From positions 62,001-126,000 of the forward strand of contig CAWGRQ010000047.1 in assembly GCA_963824985.1 (NCBI GenBank): 64,000 bases of DNA, written 5' to 3'. The translations under genes and the position numbers were made by a program. Under the pieces are notes generated by a model. That model was not told the DNA's origin, did not search any database, and saw only the letters and a list, made by a program, of their open reading frames with translations. Numbering within the stretch: position 1 is the stretch's first letter; every line of letters starts with the position of its first letter. The DNA is from JAFNAG01 sp963824985 (lineage in GTDB: Bacteria; Acidobacteriota; UBA6911). Shown here in pieces: positions 1 through 7,878 of the stretch.

Positions 1-825
1 GATACCAAGATCCAGAATTCACTTAAAGCGGTAGTAGCGGGAGTAATGAGGGACGCGCGCGGCCCCGGCGGGCATATCCTGACCGGCCCGGTATACATCG
101 AAGGAGCGGAGCCTGGGGATGCGCTCGAGGTGAAGATCCTCGCCATCGATTTCCCGATCGATTATGGATACAACGGCTGCAGCGGATTCCTTCCGGAAAA
201 CTGCGATCGGTCGGCGGGATCCAAGCTCATTCGGTTTGACATCAAAACCATGACGGCGGAGTTGTTCCCCGGAATCGTCATTCCACTGCGTCCCTTTTTC
301 GGCAGCATGGGGGTAGCCCCGGCGCCCGAACTGGGCAGGGTCAGCAGCACACCCCCCGGCAGGCATGCCGGCAACATCGACAACCGTGAGCTCGTCGCGG
401 GTTCGACCCTCTACATCCCGGTGTTTGTGTCCGGGGCGCTGTTCGAGGTCGGCGACGGACATGCCGCTCAGGGTGACGGCGAGGTCGACCAGACGGCCAT
501 AGAAACCTCGCTGCACGGCCGCATTCAGTTGACGGTCCGGAAGAACATGAAGCTCGCGTGGCCACGGGCCGAAACGGCGACCGATTACATCAGCATGGCG
601 GCCGATCCCGATCTGGCAAATGCCACCAGGATCGCGCTCCAGGAGATGATCGATTTCCTGGCGGGGGCCAGGGGATTGACGAAGCATCAGGCTTACCAGG
701 TCGTCAGCATAGCCGGGAATGTGGCCATCACACAGTTGGTCGACAAACCCAACCTCGGAGTCCACGTGAAGGTGCCGAAGAGTATTTTCAAGTCGATGTC
801 GCCATCATCCGGGCTGACCTGGTAG
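1..825 (+). CDS. Acetamidase/formamidase family protein, 5'-truncated by the window edge
   Basis: Hydrolase of the FmdA/AmdA family, which releases ammonia from short-chain amides such as formamide or acetamide in the cytoplasm. The frame is open from base 1, and the residues before the first ATG (position 46) already look like family sequence, so the true start lies outside the window. Family features are the LTGPVYIEGAEPGD block (a typical 'TGPVYVEGAEPGDTLEV' region), the GxxGxAPxPELGRVS segment, a GGxxDxRxLxxG-like 'GNIDNRELVAGSTLY' stretch, and the C-terminal 'YQVVSIAGNVAITQLVD' segment. About 275 residues are visible. Substrate cannot be decided from sequence. The gene is followed by a dispersed repeat rather than another gene of the pathway. 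Confidence 0.85.
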   Translation, partial: DTKIQNSLKAVVAGVMRDARGPGGHILTGPVYIEGAEPGDALEVKILAIDFPIDYGYNGCSGFLPENCDRSAGSKLIRFDIKTMTAELFPGIVIPLRPFFGSMGVAPAPELGRVSSTPPGRHAGNIDNRELVAGSTLYIPVFVSGALFEVGDGHAAQGDGEVDQTAIETSLHGRIQLTVRKNMKLAWPRAETATDYISMAADPDLANATRIALQEMIDFLAGARGLTKHQAYQVVSIAGNVAITQLVDKPNLGVHVKVPKSIFKSMSPSSGLTW

Positions 826-875
826 CCAACCTGCAGCAGGTTGCAAGCTATTGCCGCTATTACAGCAACAGCAAC

Positions 876-1131
876 TGTTTAGCCGATGCTGAACAGCAGA
901 ACGCAAAGACGCGAGGACGCAAAGAGATTCCTTTCGGTTCGCGGGCGTGGGCGAGCCGCGGGAGAAAGCGCAATCCTCCTGAGTAGCCGCTGCCCGCGCT
1001 TTCTCCCACGGCTCGCCCAAGGATGCGCCAGCGCGAAGCGCTGCGCCCACGCCTGTTGCTCAGTGTCGATCTTTGCGTCCTGCGCTTGCGTCTTTGCGTT
1101 ATGCTTCTTCATCCATTGATTTGGCTAAACA
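876..1131. repeat. Small inverted-repeat-bounded element, copy 1 (TGTTTAGCC family)
   Basis: A 256-bp non-coding element starting TGTTTAGCC (876-884) and ending GGCTAAACA (1123-1131). Inside the ends lie opposed arms of the 'ACGCAAAGACGC' type (about 899-925 and 1070-1102). In the centre is a long imperfect palindrome pairing GAGCCGCGGGAGAAAGCGC (about 953-971) with GCGCTTTCTCCCACGGCTC (about 998-1016). A closely matching copy lies in inverted orientation at 61028-61302, and a third element with the same ends but a different interior is at 55446-55652. Short open frames across it are products of the repeat, not genes. It fills the 826-1232 gap. Confidence 0.8.
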
Positions 1132-1298
1132 ATTACCAGCAACAAGGTCCGGGGAAATCGACGCATACATGCAATGATGTTCCGGCCTCGGTACTGAAGA
1201 GCATGTGGGGACCGAATGAGGCCTGACATGGCATGCAGCCGCAGGCGAAAAAAGGCGCGCCGCGGATGAGGCCAGGCGTCGGGCACGTGAAGATCGAT

Positions 1299-1880
1299 AT
1301 GGAAACCCCTGAAGAGCGAATTCAACGAGTCGTGCGTGAGGAAGTTGTCGTCGTTCCATACGATTCTTCCTGGCCGGAATTATTCCTGCAGGAAAGGCTG
1401 CATTTGTTGGCATGCCTGCCGAACGACCTGATTCGGCGGATCGAGCATTTCGGGAGTACGGCTGTGCCGGGGCTTGCAGCGAAGCCGATCGTGGACATGC
1501 TAGTGGAGGTCACGGACCTCGATGCGACCAGGGCGCGGATCGCACCGATCCTGGAGTCGCAAGGGTATGATTACTTCTGGCGCCCGACGCATGGCGACGA
1601 CGGTCCGCCATTCTACGCGTGGTTCATCAGGCGAGATCCGATCACGGGTGGCCGGACGCACCACATTCACATGGTGGAGGGGCATTTCGCAGAGCACTGG
1701 GATCGACTTCTGTTCCGGGATTACCTGATAGGGCACCCGAAGGTCGCCCGGGAATACGAAACCCTGAAGACCAGGTTGGCGGCCGTCTCCGTCCGTGATC
1801 GGATTGCCTACACGCGCGGCAAGACGGAGTTCATCGACCGCGTGACAGCGCAGGCGAAGCACTACTATGGCAGGGCCTGA
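1299..1880 (+). CDS. GrpB family protein (UPF0157, nucleotidyltransferase-like)
   Basis: Member of the GrpB/UPF0157 family, a nucleotidyltransferase-fold group whose reaction is not established and which is sometimes fused to dephospho-CoA kinase. Family hallmarks are the N-terminal VVPYDSSWPELF, the IEHFGSTAVPGLAAKPIVDMLVEV block carrying the nucleotidyltransferase-like GS and D residues, the 'THHIHMVE' motif with paired histidines, and the 'FRDYLIGHP' segment. An in-frame ATG at 1233 would add 22 residues (MQPQAKKG...) that do not belong to the family. I prefer the ATG at 1299, although neither start has a convincing ribosome binding site. It stands alone between a repeat and an oppositely oriented permease. 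Confidence 0.85.
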   Translation: METPEERIQRVVREEVVVVPYDSSWPELFLQERLHLLACLPNDLIRRIEHFGSTAVPGLAAKPIVDMLVEVTDLDATRARIAPILESQGYDYFWRPTHGDDGPPFYAWFIRRDPITGGRTHHIHMVEGHFAEHWDRLLFRDYLIGHPKVAREYETLKTRLAAVSVRDRIAYTRGKTEFIDRVTAQAKHYYGRA

Positions 1881-2193
1881 CAAGCGGCTCGTGCGGAGGG
1901 ATGCGGCAGCGTCACTTCCGTTGCTGCCTCCGGGCCGGAGCTGAAGCCGGACGACTTCAGCCGCCATTCGAAACGCGCCTGAGCTCGCTGGATCCGCAAA
2001 GTCTGGGCAGCGGATCCCGTCGACTGTCCTCCCCTCGGATCCGGGTGAGAACTTGGAGAACTTGGACACCCATTTTTTGTTGCTTTTTTTCTTGGCACTT
2101 TCCATGAGAAGCCAGTTAGCAATGTCAGGAGAGGTGAACCATGGGTCCCCCCAATCTTCCAATTTCGAATCTCGAATCTCTTCCTGTTATCCG
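1881..2193. other. Intergenic region with two small palindromes
   Basis: Convergent intergenic space between the GrpB gene (+) and the permease (-). It contains an inverted repeat GCTGAAG (1940-1946)/CTTCAGC (1955-1961) and another GGATCCGC (1990-1997)/GCGGATCC (2010-2017). A T-rich stretch near 2071-2097 could help terminate transcripts from either side. No coding potential was recognised. Confidence 0.5.
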
Positions 2194-3555
2194 TCAACTC
2201 GTCCGCAGGCGCGATTTCCAGTAAAGATAGGCCGGGATGCCAACCAGAATCACTGCCAGGCCGGCCAGTGCCTGCCAGAACGTGTATATCAGGGAGTTGA
2301 GCGAGATATACAAAGCGCACAGTACGAAGAGCAAGGGTGTGACCGGATACCCCCAGGTCTTGTAGGGGCGAGGGAGATCCGGCCGTTTCCGGCGCAGGAT
2401 GAACACCGAGGTGACGGTCAGGCCGAAGAAGATCCACTGGCCGAAAATCACGTAGGTAAGAAGCTGTTCGAAGGTGCCGCTGAGGCTCAGAACGGCGCTC
2501 CACAGGCCAAGCACGAGGATGGAAATGTACGGGGTCAGGTATTTCGGGTGGACTTCCGCGATCTTTTTGAAAAACAGGCCATCGCGCGCCATGGCGAAAT
2601 AGACGCGCGGCGAAGTCATCACGATGGCTCCGGCGGCGCCAAATATGGAGAACAGAATGACGACCGCGATGACGGATCCGCCTACGGGACCGATGGCGCG
2701 GCTCATCGCCTCGGCGGCAATGGTCGGTGATTTCGCAATTTCCATGGTCGGGGCGACGTACAGATAGGCCATGTTGGTGATCAGGTAGCAGAACAGCACC
2801 AGCAGCGTGCCGACGAGCAGGCCGAGCGGCAGGTTTTTCTCCGGGTTTTTAATCTCTCCGCAACTGAAGGTGACGCTCTCCCACCCCTTATAGGCCCAGA
2901 GGGACGCCACCAGCGCGATCCCGAAGCTGGAAACCATACCGCCGGAAAGGGGCCCGATTTCCGGCTGCACGAAGTTGGCGGTGTTGCCGGAGGCGAAAAT
3001 GAAGACCAGCAACGTCACGGCCAGGATGGCCCCGAACTTTACCACCATCAGGACGTTCTGAACCAACGCCCCCCAACGTACGCCGATATAATTGATGACG
3101 ACGTGCACCGCGATGAACAGCAGCGCCACGATCTTGGTTTCAAGCGGGGACATCTTGAAGAAATAGGGGAGATAGTTGGCCGAGAAGGCGACCGCAAGGG
3201 TGGCGATTGCCCCCGAGTCGATGACCAGGAACAGCGACCAGCCGAAGAGGAACGCGATCAGCGAGCCGTAGGACTCCCTGAGGTAGACATACATGCCGCC
3301 GGCATCGGGAAAGGCGGCCCCCAGTTCCGAAAACGCCAGCGCGCCGAAAAAGCTCAGGACCCCGCCGACCAGCCAGACTCCCATCATCAGGACCGGCGAC
3401 GGCACCTGGCCGGCAACCGCGGCCGGAACGATGAAGATGCCCGACCCGATGACCGAGCCGATCAGGATGCCGATGACATCCTTGAAACCAAGGACCCTTG
3501 GAAGATTCAGCTTCAACTTGTTCACTTGCGATTGCGCACCCGTTTCATGGGACAT
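2194..3555 (-). CDS. APC-superfamily amino acid permease
   Basis: Inner-membrane amino acid transporter of the amino acid-polyamine-organocation superfamily, about 453 residues with roughly 12 hydrophobic segments. The glycine-rich helix-1 signature appears as IGSVIGSGIFIVPAAVAGQ, followed by the 'FSELGAAFPDAGGMYVYLRESYG' region typical of helix 3 and its loop, and 'GWESVTFSCGEIKNPEKNLP' corresponding to the conserved loop around helix 6/7. The frame extends upstream to 3900, but that part is not transporter-like; the ATG at 3555 (MSHETG...) gives a normal cytoplasmic N-terminus. The C-terminus ends in a short basic tail. Substrate is unknown; the sequence resembles general LAT/YhdG-like carriers. 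It is monocistronic. Confidence 0.88.
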   Translation of the reverse strand: MSHETGAQSQVNKLKLNLPRVLGFKDVIGILIGSVIGSGIFIVPAAVAGQVPSPVLMMGVWLVGGVLSFFGALAFSELGAAFPDAGGMYVYLRESYGSLIAFLFGWSLFLVIDSGAIATLAVAFSANYLPYFFKMSPLETKIVALLFIAVHVVINYIGVRWGALVQNVLMVVKFGAILAVTLLVFIFASGNTANFVQPEIGPLSGGMVSSFGIALVASLWAYKGWESVTFSCGEIKNPEKNLPLGLLVGTLLVLFCYLITNMAYLYVAPTMEIAKSPTIAAEAMSRAIGPVGGSVIAVVILFSIFGAAGAIVMTSPRVYFAMARDGLFFKKIAEVHPKYLTPYISILVLGLWSAVLSLSGTFEQLLTYVIFGQWIFFGLTVTSVFILRRKRPDLPRPYKTWGYPVTPLLFVLCALYISLNSLIYTFWQALAGLAVILVGIPAYLYWKSRLRTS

Positions 3556-3872
3556 GCAGGCCCCCTCCGGTTTTAGTGGCAATGCGTGAAGTCCTGTAGC
3601 AACTATGACCGTAGCCGCTAGTCTGTAACACGGATCAGCAGCCTGGCTCAATAAAAGAATAAAGAAATTGCGAGAGCGGCCGGAGCGCTGGCGCCAGCCG
3701 CGGGCTCTATGTGGTAGCATTAGGCCGTGTGCCGGCTTCCAGGCAACTGGTGGTAAGCTGGGAGGGTCGTTGCCCTGCGCGTTCCCGACGCAGGCTCCCA
3801 TCCCCAGAACCACGAGGCGCTCGGGGCCCTTGCCTGGAGCTGAAACAACGCCTCCGAACCGTGGGAGGAAGC
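3556..3872. other. Divergent intergenic region, no feature recognised
   Basis: About 317 bp between the divergently transcribed permease (-) and the hypothetical gene beginning at 3873. It must hold both promoters, but I see no convincing -35/-10 pair, operator palindrome or riboswitch. Open frames across it have no recognisable protein character. Confidence 0.4.
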
Positions 3873-4439
3873 ATGGCTCGAAAATCGCTCGCGGCGGCAA
3901 CCGCGCTCCTGATGCTGGCAGCTACGGTGCACGGCGCGGAAGTTATTGCCGGGAAATGGCAGAAGGTCGATCTGCTGACGGCCGGGTCTCCAATCCTCAT
4001 CAAGACGATTTACGCCGAGCAGGTGGAGTGCCTCTATTTCAGCTCGAACCGCGAAACCCTGCTGATTGTGGAAATCCATGGCGTTCAGCGCCGCATCCCC
4101 AAAGCGGTGATTGAGACCGTCACCGCGCTGGAATATGATGACACGCTGGCCAACGGAATGGTTCTGGGATTGGCGGCCGGATTGTGCGCTGCGCTGCTGA
4201 TGGCCCTGGTGCCTCGCGACCCGGGTACCAGCAACCGAGCCACCACGGCGGTGTTCGGCGGCGTGCTGTTCGGCTTATCGGGCATGGGTATCGGCGCCCT
4301 CGCGGATTTTCATCACAAAGGGCGCGAGGTTCTCTACCGGGCGCCGAACCCGCGCACGGGGAGCGGGGATATGGGGAAGAATCCCGAGTCATCGCGGGAC
4401 GAACTCCCGATTATCGGATTGGAGAGATTGCCGAAATGA
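3873..4439 (+). CDS. Hypothetical exported/membrane protein
   Basis: About 188 residues with an N-terminal signal sequence (MARKSLAAATALLMLAATVHG-A), a predicted beta-rich region (residues about 22-85), and a glycine-rich hydrophobic segment (MVLGLAAGLCAALLMALV and FGGVLFGLSGMGIGAL) resembling a glycine-zipper membrane hairpin. The ATG at 3873 is chosen because GTGGGAGGAAG lies just upstream; longer in-frame extensions lack protein character. No catalytic motif is visible. Its stop codon overlaps the start of the downstream cyclophilin (ATGA at 4436-4439), so the two are probably translationally coupled. Confidence 0.7.
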   Translation: MARKSLAAATALLMLAATVHGAEVIAGKWQKVDLLTAGSPILIKTIYAEQVECLYFSSNRETLLIVEIHGVQRRIPKAVIETVTALEYDDTLANGMVLGLAAGLCAALLMALVPRDPGTSNRATTAVFGGVLFGLSGMGIGALADFHHKGREVLYRAPNPRTGSGDMGKNPESSRDELPIIGLERLPK

Positions 4440-5137
4440 CCGCAAAGCTGACATCGATCCTGCTTATCTGGCTCGCCCTCCCCAGCGGACAGGAGGCGAC
4501 GGTCCAGGAGAGCGCCGCGGCGCTGCGCGACCCCAGGCACCCGCTCTGGAGCCGCCCGGCACCGGAGAACTACCGGGTTGAGATTGACACTACCAGGGGA
4601 AAATTCCTTCTGGAAGTCACCCGCTCATTGGCCCCACGCGGCGCCGATCGCTTTTACCATCTGGTGGAGACGGGCTTTTTCGACGACTCGCGCTTTTATC
4701 GCGTGATTCGAGGGCGCTTTGTTCAATTCGGCATCGCCGGACGCGCCGATGTGGCCGCTATCTGGCGAAATGAGCGCATCGCCGATGACCCGGTGCGCGC
4801 CAGCAACGTGCGGGGAACGTTCGCCTATGCCATGACCGGGCCGGACGCGCGCTCGACCCAGATCTATATCAACACGGGCGACCAGACCCGCCAGGATGCC
4901 GACGGCTTCGCCCCTTTCGGCAAGGTGATTCAAGGCATGGACGTGGTCGACAGACTCTACTCCGAGTATGGCGAAACGTCGGGCGGGGGCATGCGCGCTG
5001 GGCGGCAGGGGAAGCTGTTCGAAGAAGGCAACGCCTATCTTGACCGCGAGTTTCCTCTTCTGGACAAGCTGTTGAAGGCAAAACTTGTGGCCGGACCAGC
5101 CGGAAACCGGCTTCCGTCCGGTTACCCTCCCGAATAG
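4436..5137 (+). CDS. Cyclophilin-type peptidyl-prolyl cis-trans isomerase, exported
   Basis: Catalyses cis-trans isomerisation of Xaa-Pro bonds, probably in the periplasm. The protein is about 233 residues. The N-terminus (MTAKLTSILLIWLALPSG) looks like a short signal sequence, and the cyclophilin domain runs from about residue 45 to 200. Visible family elements are 'TTRGKFLLEV', 'FYHLVETGFFDDSRFYRVIRGRFVQFG' (the FHRVI...QGG region, here RFVQFG), 'RGTFAYAMTGPDARSTQIYINTGD' (the MA...NS.GSQFFI region) and 'FAPFGKVIQGMDVVD'. The usual QGGD is replaced by QFGI, so activity may be altered. It starts inside the stop codon of the upstream gene. Its 3' end overlaps the 3' end of the opposing oxidoreductase by 16 bp. 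Confidence 0.88.
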   Translation: MTAKLTSILLIWLALPSGQEATVQESAAALRDPRHPLWSRPAPENYRVEIDTTRGKFLLEVTRSLAPRGADRFYHLVETGFFDDSRFYRVIRGRFVQFGIAGRADVAAIWRNERIADDPVRASNVRGTFAYAMTGPDARSTQIYINTGDQTRQDADGFAPFGKVIQGMDVVDRLYSEYGETSGGGMRAGRQGKLFEEGNAYLDREFPLLDKLLKAKLVAGPAGNRLPSGYPPE

Positions 5138-7185
5138 ATCGGAGATACGGCGATCCGGTCGCCCTCCTCCAGAAACTCCTCTGGGGCGACGGCCCTGCCG
5201 TTGCGGGTCATGATCTTCGGCCGCTCCCGGACGAGGGCAACCTGCTTCAGCAGGTCGCCGGCCGTGATCGCCCCCTCCACCTCAATCTCTTTCTCGCTGA
5301 AACCCGCTTCATAAATCAATGGGCCAATCAGCTTCACCTTGATTTTCATGTCAGTTCGGCAAACGCCTCCGCTTGCGCCCCTTCCTGCCTCGAGGCCGAG
5401 CTTTTTCAATGTAGCCCGGGTCGGAATGCCGCGATGATCATAGCCGCGCTGGTCGTAGTAATGCTGCAACAGCCGGTCGTACTTGTCCGCTTCCAGGACT
5501 TTGCCTGCGATCGGCCCTTCCTTGTCGGCATTGGCCGGATCGAACCAGACCGCCGGCGGGTAGTCGTCTTTGCGCGTGGCATTGGGAAATTCACGGATAT
5601 AATTCAACTTGATCATCCCGTAGATCCGGTCGGCCGTTCTCCACATGTCGTCCAGCGTCCAGTTGAGGCTGGTGATCGTATTGAAGTACTTCGGGTAGTT
5701 GTCCAGAGACCAGCCGAGCTCGATCCAGGGGAAGCGGCAGGCAACCAGGAACTCGAACATGCCGCCGCGAATGCGCTGCAGTTCGATGACCTTGGCCGCC
5801 TTTTCCGGCCCATACGATTCACGCGTGGTGTGCTGAATCTCGAACGTGATGATCCAGGCCTCCCGATGATGTGCGCCGATCGGGGACACGCCAAACGCCA
5901 GCGCCTGACCCGGAATGAACTTGCAGTTGTAAGCGGCGACTTCCAGCCCCTTGACCTGCATGGCATAGGCTTCGGAATTGCGGCCGATTTCCCTCGCCAT
6001 GCGCAGGGATCCCTCGGCGAGCAGGTTGCCGATCTTTCCTTCCCGCCGGGCGGCCATGCCGAGCAGTTGCCTGGCCCGTATGGCGTCGCCGAACTTGAAA
6101 TCGCCGGCAATCGCGCCCTGATCGATGGCGTCGGCGTAAAAGCTCAGCACGCAGCCGGCGGACATGGTGTCCAGGCCATAATCGTCGCACAGGTAATTGA
6201 GCGCTCCCACCTGAGGGAGATCGAAGATCTCGAGGTTCGAGCCGAGGAGGGCGATGTTTTCGTAGTCCAGTTCGGCTTCCCTTCCCTCCGGATCATGAAT
6301 GGTAATCCCGCAACGCATGGTGCAGTTGGGGCAGCCGTAGGTGGCGACGCGCGCGTTGTTGAGACGCTCGCCGTCGATCTGCCACGATTCCGGATGCTGG
6401 GTCTTGCGAAAATTGCGCACCGGGAGACCACCCACTTCATTGCAGAACTGGAGCACTCCGGTGGTGCTTTGCTTGGACCAGCCGGTATCCTGATCGATCT
6501 TGTGCACCTTTTTCAGGTCGCCGATTCCCAAGGCCTTCATGGCCGCCGGATCCGCCTGCGGGATGGGTCGTGTTCCCTTGACTACAATGGCTTTGAGTAG
6601 CTTGGAGCCCATGACCGCCCCCATCCCCGGCCGGCCGCCGGCGCGGCCTTCCAGGCTGCGGATCACGGCATAGCGGTTCAGGTTTTCGCCCCCCTGGCCG
6701 ATGTTCAGAACCCCAACCCCGGCTCCATATTTGCCATAAATCCAGTCGTTGGCCGCGTACGAGCCCTGCCCCCAAACCGCATCGGCCGGGAGAAACTCGA
6801 CCTTGTCGTCCTCGACATAGACCATGGTGGGCCGATCCGCCCTTCCTTCAACGATTATGGCATCGTAACCCGCCTTCCGGAGCTGTTCGGAAACGCGGGT
6901 CCCGAGGTTGCCATCGCCGTAAAATCCGGTCAGGGGTGATTTGGCCGCAACCACGCATTTCCCGGTGTTGGGAGCCGGGATGCCGGCGATGGGACCGAGC
7001 GCGGCGATGAGCTTGTTGTCGGGGCCGAGCGGATCGGTTCCGGGTTTGACCTCGTCATAGAGAATTTTCGAGGCAAAGCCCCGGCCGCCAACCCATTTGT
7101 GAGCGAATTCTTCGCTGAAGGGTTCCTTTTTCCAGGTTTTGGTGGAAAGATTGACTCTGAGAATATTGCCGGTCCATCCATACAT
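5122..7185 (-). CDS. Aldehyde:ferredoxin oxidoreductase with C-terminal MoaD/ThiS-like domain
   Basis: Tungsto- or molybdo-pterin enzyme of the AOR family, oxidising aldehydes (or reducing acids) with ferredoxin in the cytoplasm. Residues about 1-205 form the pterin-binding N-domain (MYGWTGNILRVNLST, then GPIAGIPAPNTGK and RAGGRPGMGAVMGSK); about 210-600 form the helical domain. The [4Fe-4S] ligands are visible as Cys285, Cys288, Cys292 (CPNCTMRC) and Cys483 (VACRFPW). From residue 613 (MKIKVKLIG) an extra 75-residue ubiquitin-like domain ends in SGG-COOH, the diglycine tail of MoaD/ThiS sulphur carriers. An internal ATG at 5349 could start that domain separately, but its nearest GGAGG is 16 nt away. 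No maturation genes adjoin. Confidence 0.93.
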   Translation of the reverse strand: MYGWTGNILRVNLSTKTWKKEPFSEEFAHKWVGGRGFASKILYDEVKPGTDPLGPDNKLIAALGPIAGIPAPNTGKCVVAAKSPLTGFYGDGNLGTRVSEQLRKAGYDAIIVEGRADRPTMVYVEDDKVEFLPADAVWGQGSYAANDWIYGKYGAGVGVLNIGQGGENLNRYAVIRSLEGRAGGRPGMGAVMGSKLLKAIVVKGTRPIPQADPAAMKALGIGDLKKVHKIDQDTGWSKQSTTGVLQFCNEVGGLPVRNFRKTQHPESWQIDGERLNNARVATYGCPNCTMRCGITIHDPEGREAELDYENIALLGSNLEIFDLPQVGALNYLCDDYGLDTMSAGCVLSFYADAIDQGAIAGDFKFGDAIRARQLLGMAARREGKIGNLLAEGSLRMAREIGRNSEAYAMQVKGLEVAAYNCKFIPGQALAFGVSPIGAHHREAWIITFEIQHTTRESYGPEKAAKVIELQRIRGGMFEFLVACRFPWIELGWSLDNYPKYFNTITSLNWTLDDMWRTADRIYGMIKLNYIREFPNATRKDDYPPAVWFDPANADKEGPIAGKVLEADKYDRLLQHYYDQRGYDHRGIPTRATLKKLGLEAGRGASGGVCRTDMKIKVKLIGPLIYEAGFSEKEIEVEGAITAGDLLKQVALVRERPKIMTRNGRAVAPEEFLEEGDRIAVSPIYSGG

Positions 7186-7321
7186 GAGGGCGCCTCCTGC
7201 AAATCATGACTGCATATGTGGGCATGATTCCAGATTATTGGATAGCACAGTAACCGGTGGCAGTCAATCGACGCCGAAGGGCGATGCTCGGGTAACGGGA
7301 TTCGGCCGGAACGCGGAAACG

Positions 7322-7338
7322 CACGGATCGGATCCGTG
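7322..7338. repeat. Perfect short palindrome CACGGATC-G-GATCCGTG
   Basis: A 17-bp perfect inverted repeat in the 214-bp gap between the truncated gltS and the AOR gene. Variants of the same ACACGGAT/ATCCGTGT palindrome occur at 23956-23977 and within 57423-57473, always intergenic, so it is probably a small dispersed repetitive palindrome that may also stabilise or end transcripts. Confidence 0.5.
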
Positions 7339-7399
7339 TTCTTCCGTGTTCCCGGTCTCCTGGAATGGCTTGCGCCCTTTCATCGTGAATCAATGCGTG

Positions 7400-7876
7400 T
7401 CAATGGACGAGATTGATATATCCGGTGATGATCAGCGCGTTGGTAAAATCAATGAAAAATGCCCCGACCATCGGCAGGACCAGAAAGGCGCGCGGAGCGG
7501 GACCAAAGCGTTCCACGAGCGCCTCCATGTTGGCAACCGCATTGGGGGTCGCCCCCATCCCGAAGCCGCAGTGGCCCACAGCCATGACCGCGGCATTATA
7601 ATCGCGGCCCATGAAACGGCAGGTGACGAAATAGGCGAATACCGCCATCAAAATCACCTGTCCGGCCAGGATGATCAGCATCGGGATAGCCAGGTCGAGA
7701 AGTTCCCAGAGCTTGAGCGACATCAATGCCATGGACAGAAAGAGTGATAGCGCAATGGTCCCAATGTCGTCGACCACCCTCTGTTTGATCTTCACCAGGC
7801 CCACGGCGCCATCCAGGTTGCGTATGACGGCCGCGGCAATCATGGCGCCGATATAGGCAGGGAGGGTAACGTATGC
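7400..7876 (-). pseudogene. gltS: Sodium/glutamate symporter GltS, 3' half only
   Basis: The about 158 residues encoded here correspond to the C-terminal half of GltS, an inner-membrane Na+/glutamate carrier: 'TLPAYIGAMIAAAVIRNLDG', 'LSLFLSMALMSLKLWELLDLA', 'MGRDYNAAVMAVGHCGFGMGATPNAVANMEAL' and 'GPAPRAFLVLPMVGAFFIDF'. The N-terminal half, with the first inverted repeat of the transporter fold and the start, is absent. Homology begins about at base 7876, next to the ctaB stop codon (7879-7881). In-frame sequence further upstream is merely ctaB in another frame. The visible half is free of stops, so the truncation is probably fairly recent. It marks a recombination joint at the downstream edge of the respiratory operon. 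Confidence 0.88.
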
Positions 7877-7878
7877 TT

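Noticed and set aside
805..1226. Short open frames at 0.8-1.2 kb and 61.0-61.4 kb that look similar to each other
   Set aside because: They are the two inverted copies of the TGTTTAGCC-bounded repeat, not homologous genes.
5434..6600. Long plus-strand frame (388 codons) antisense to the AOR gene
   Set aside because: It is a shadow of the high-GC AOR coding sequence on the other strand, without family similarity.
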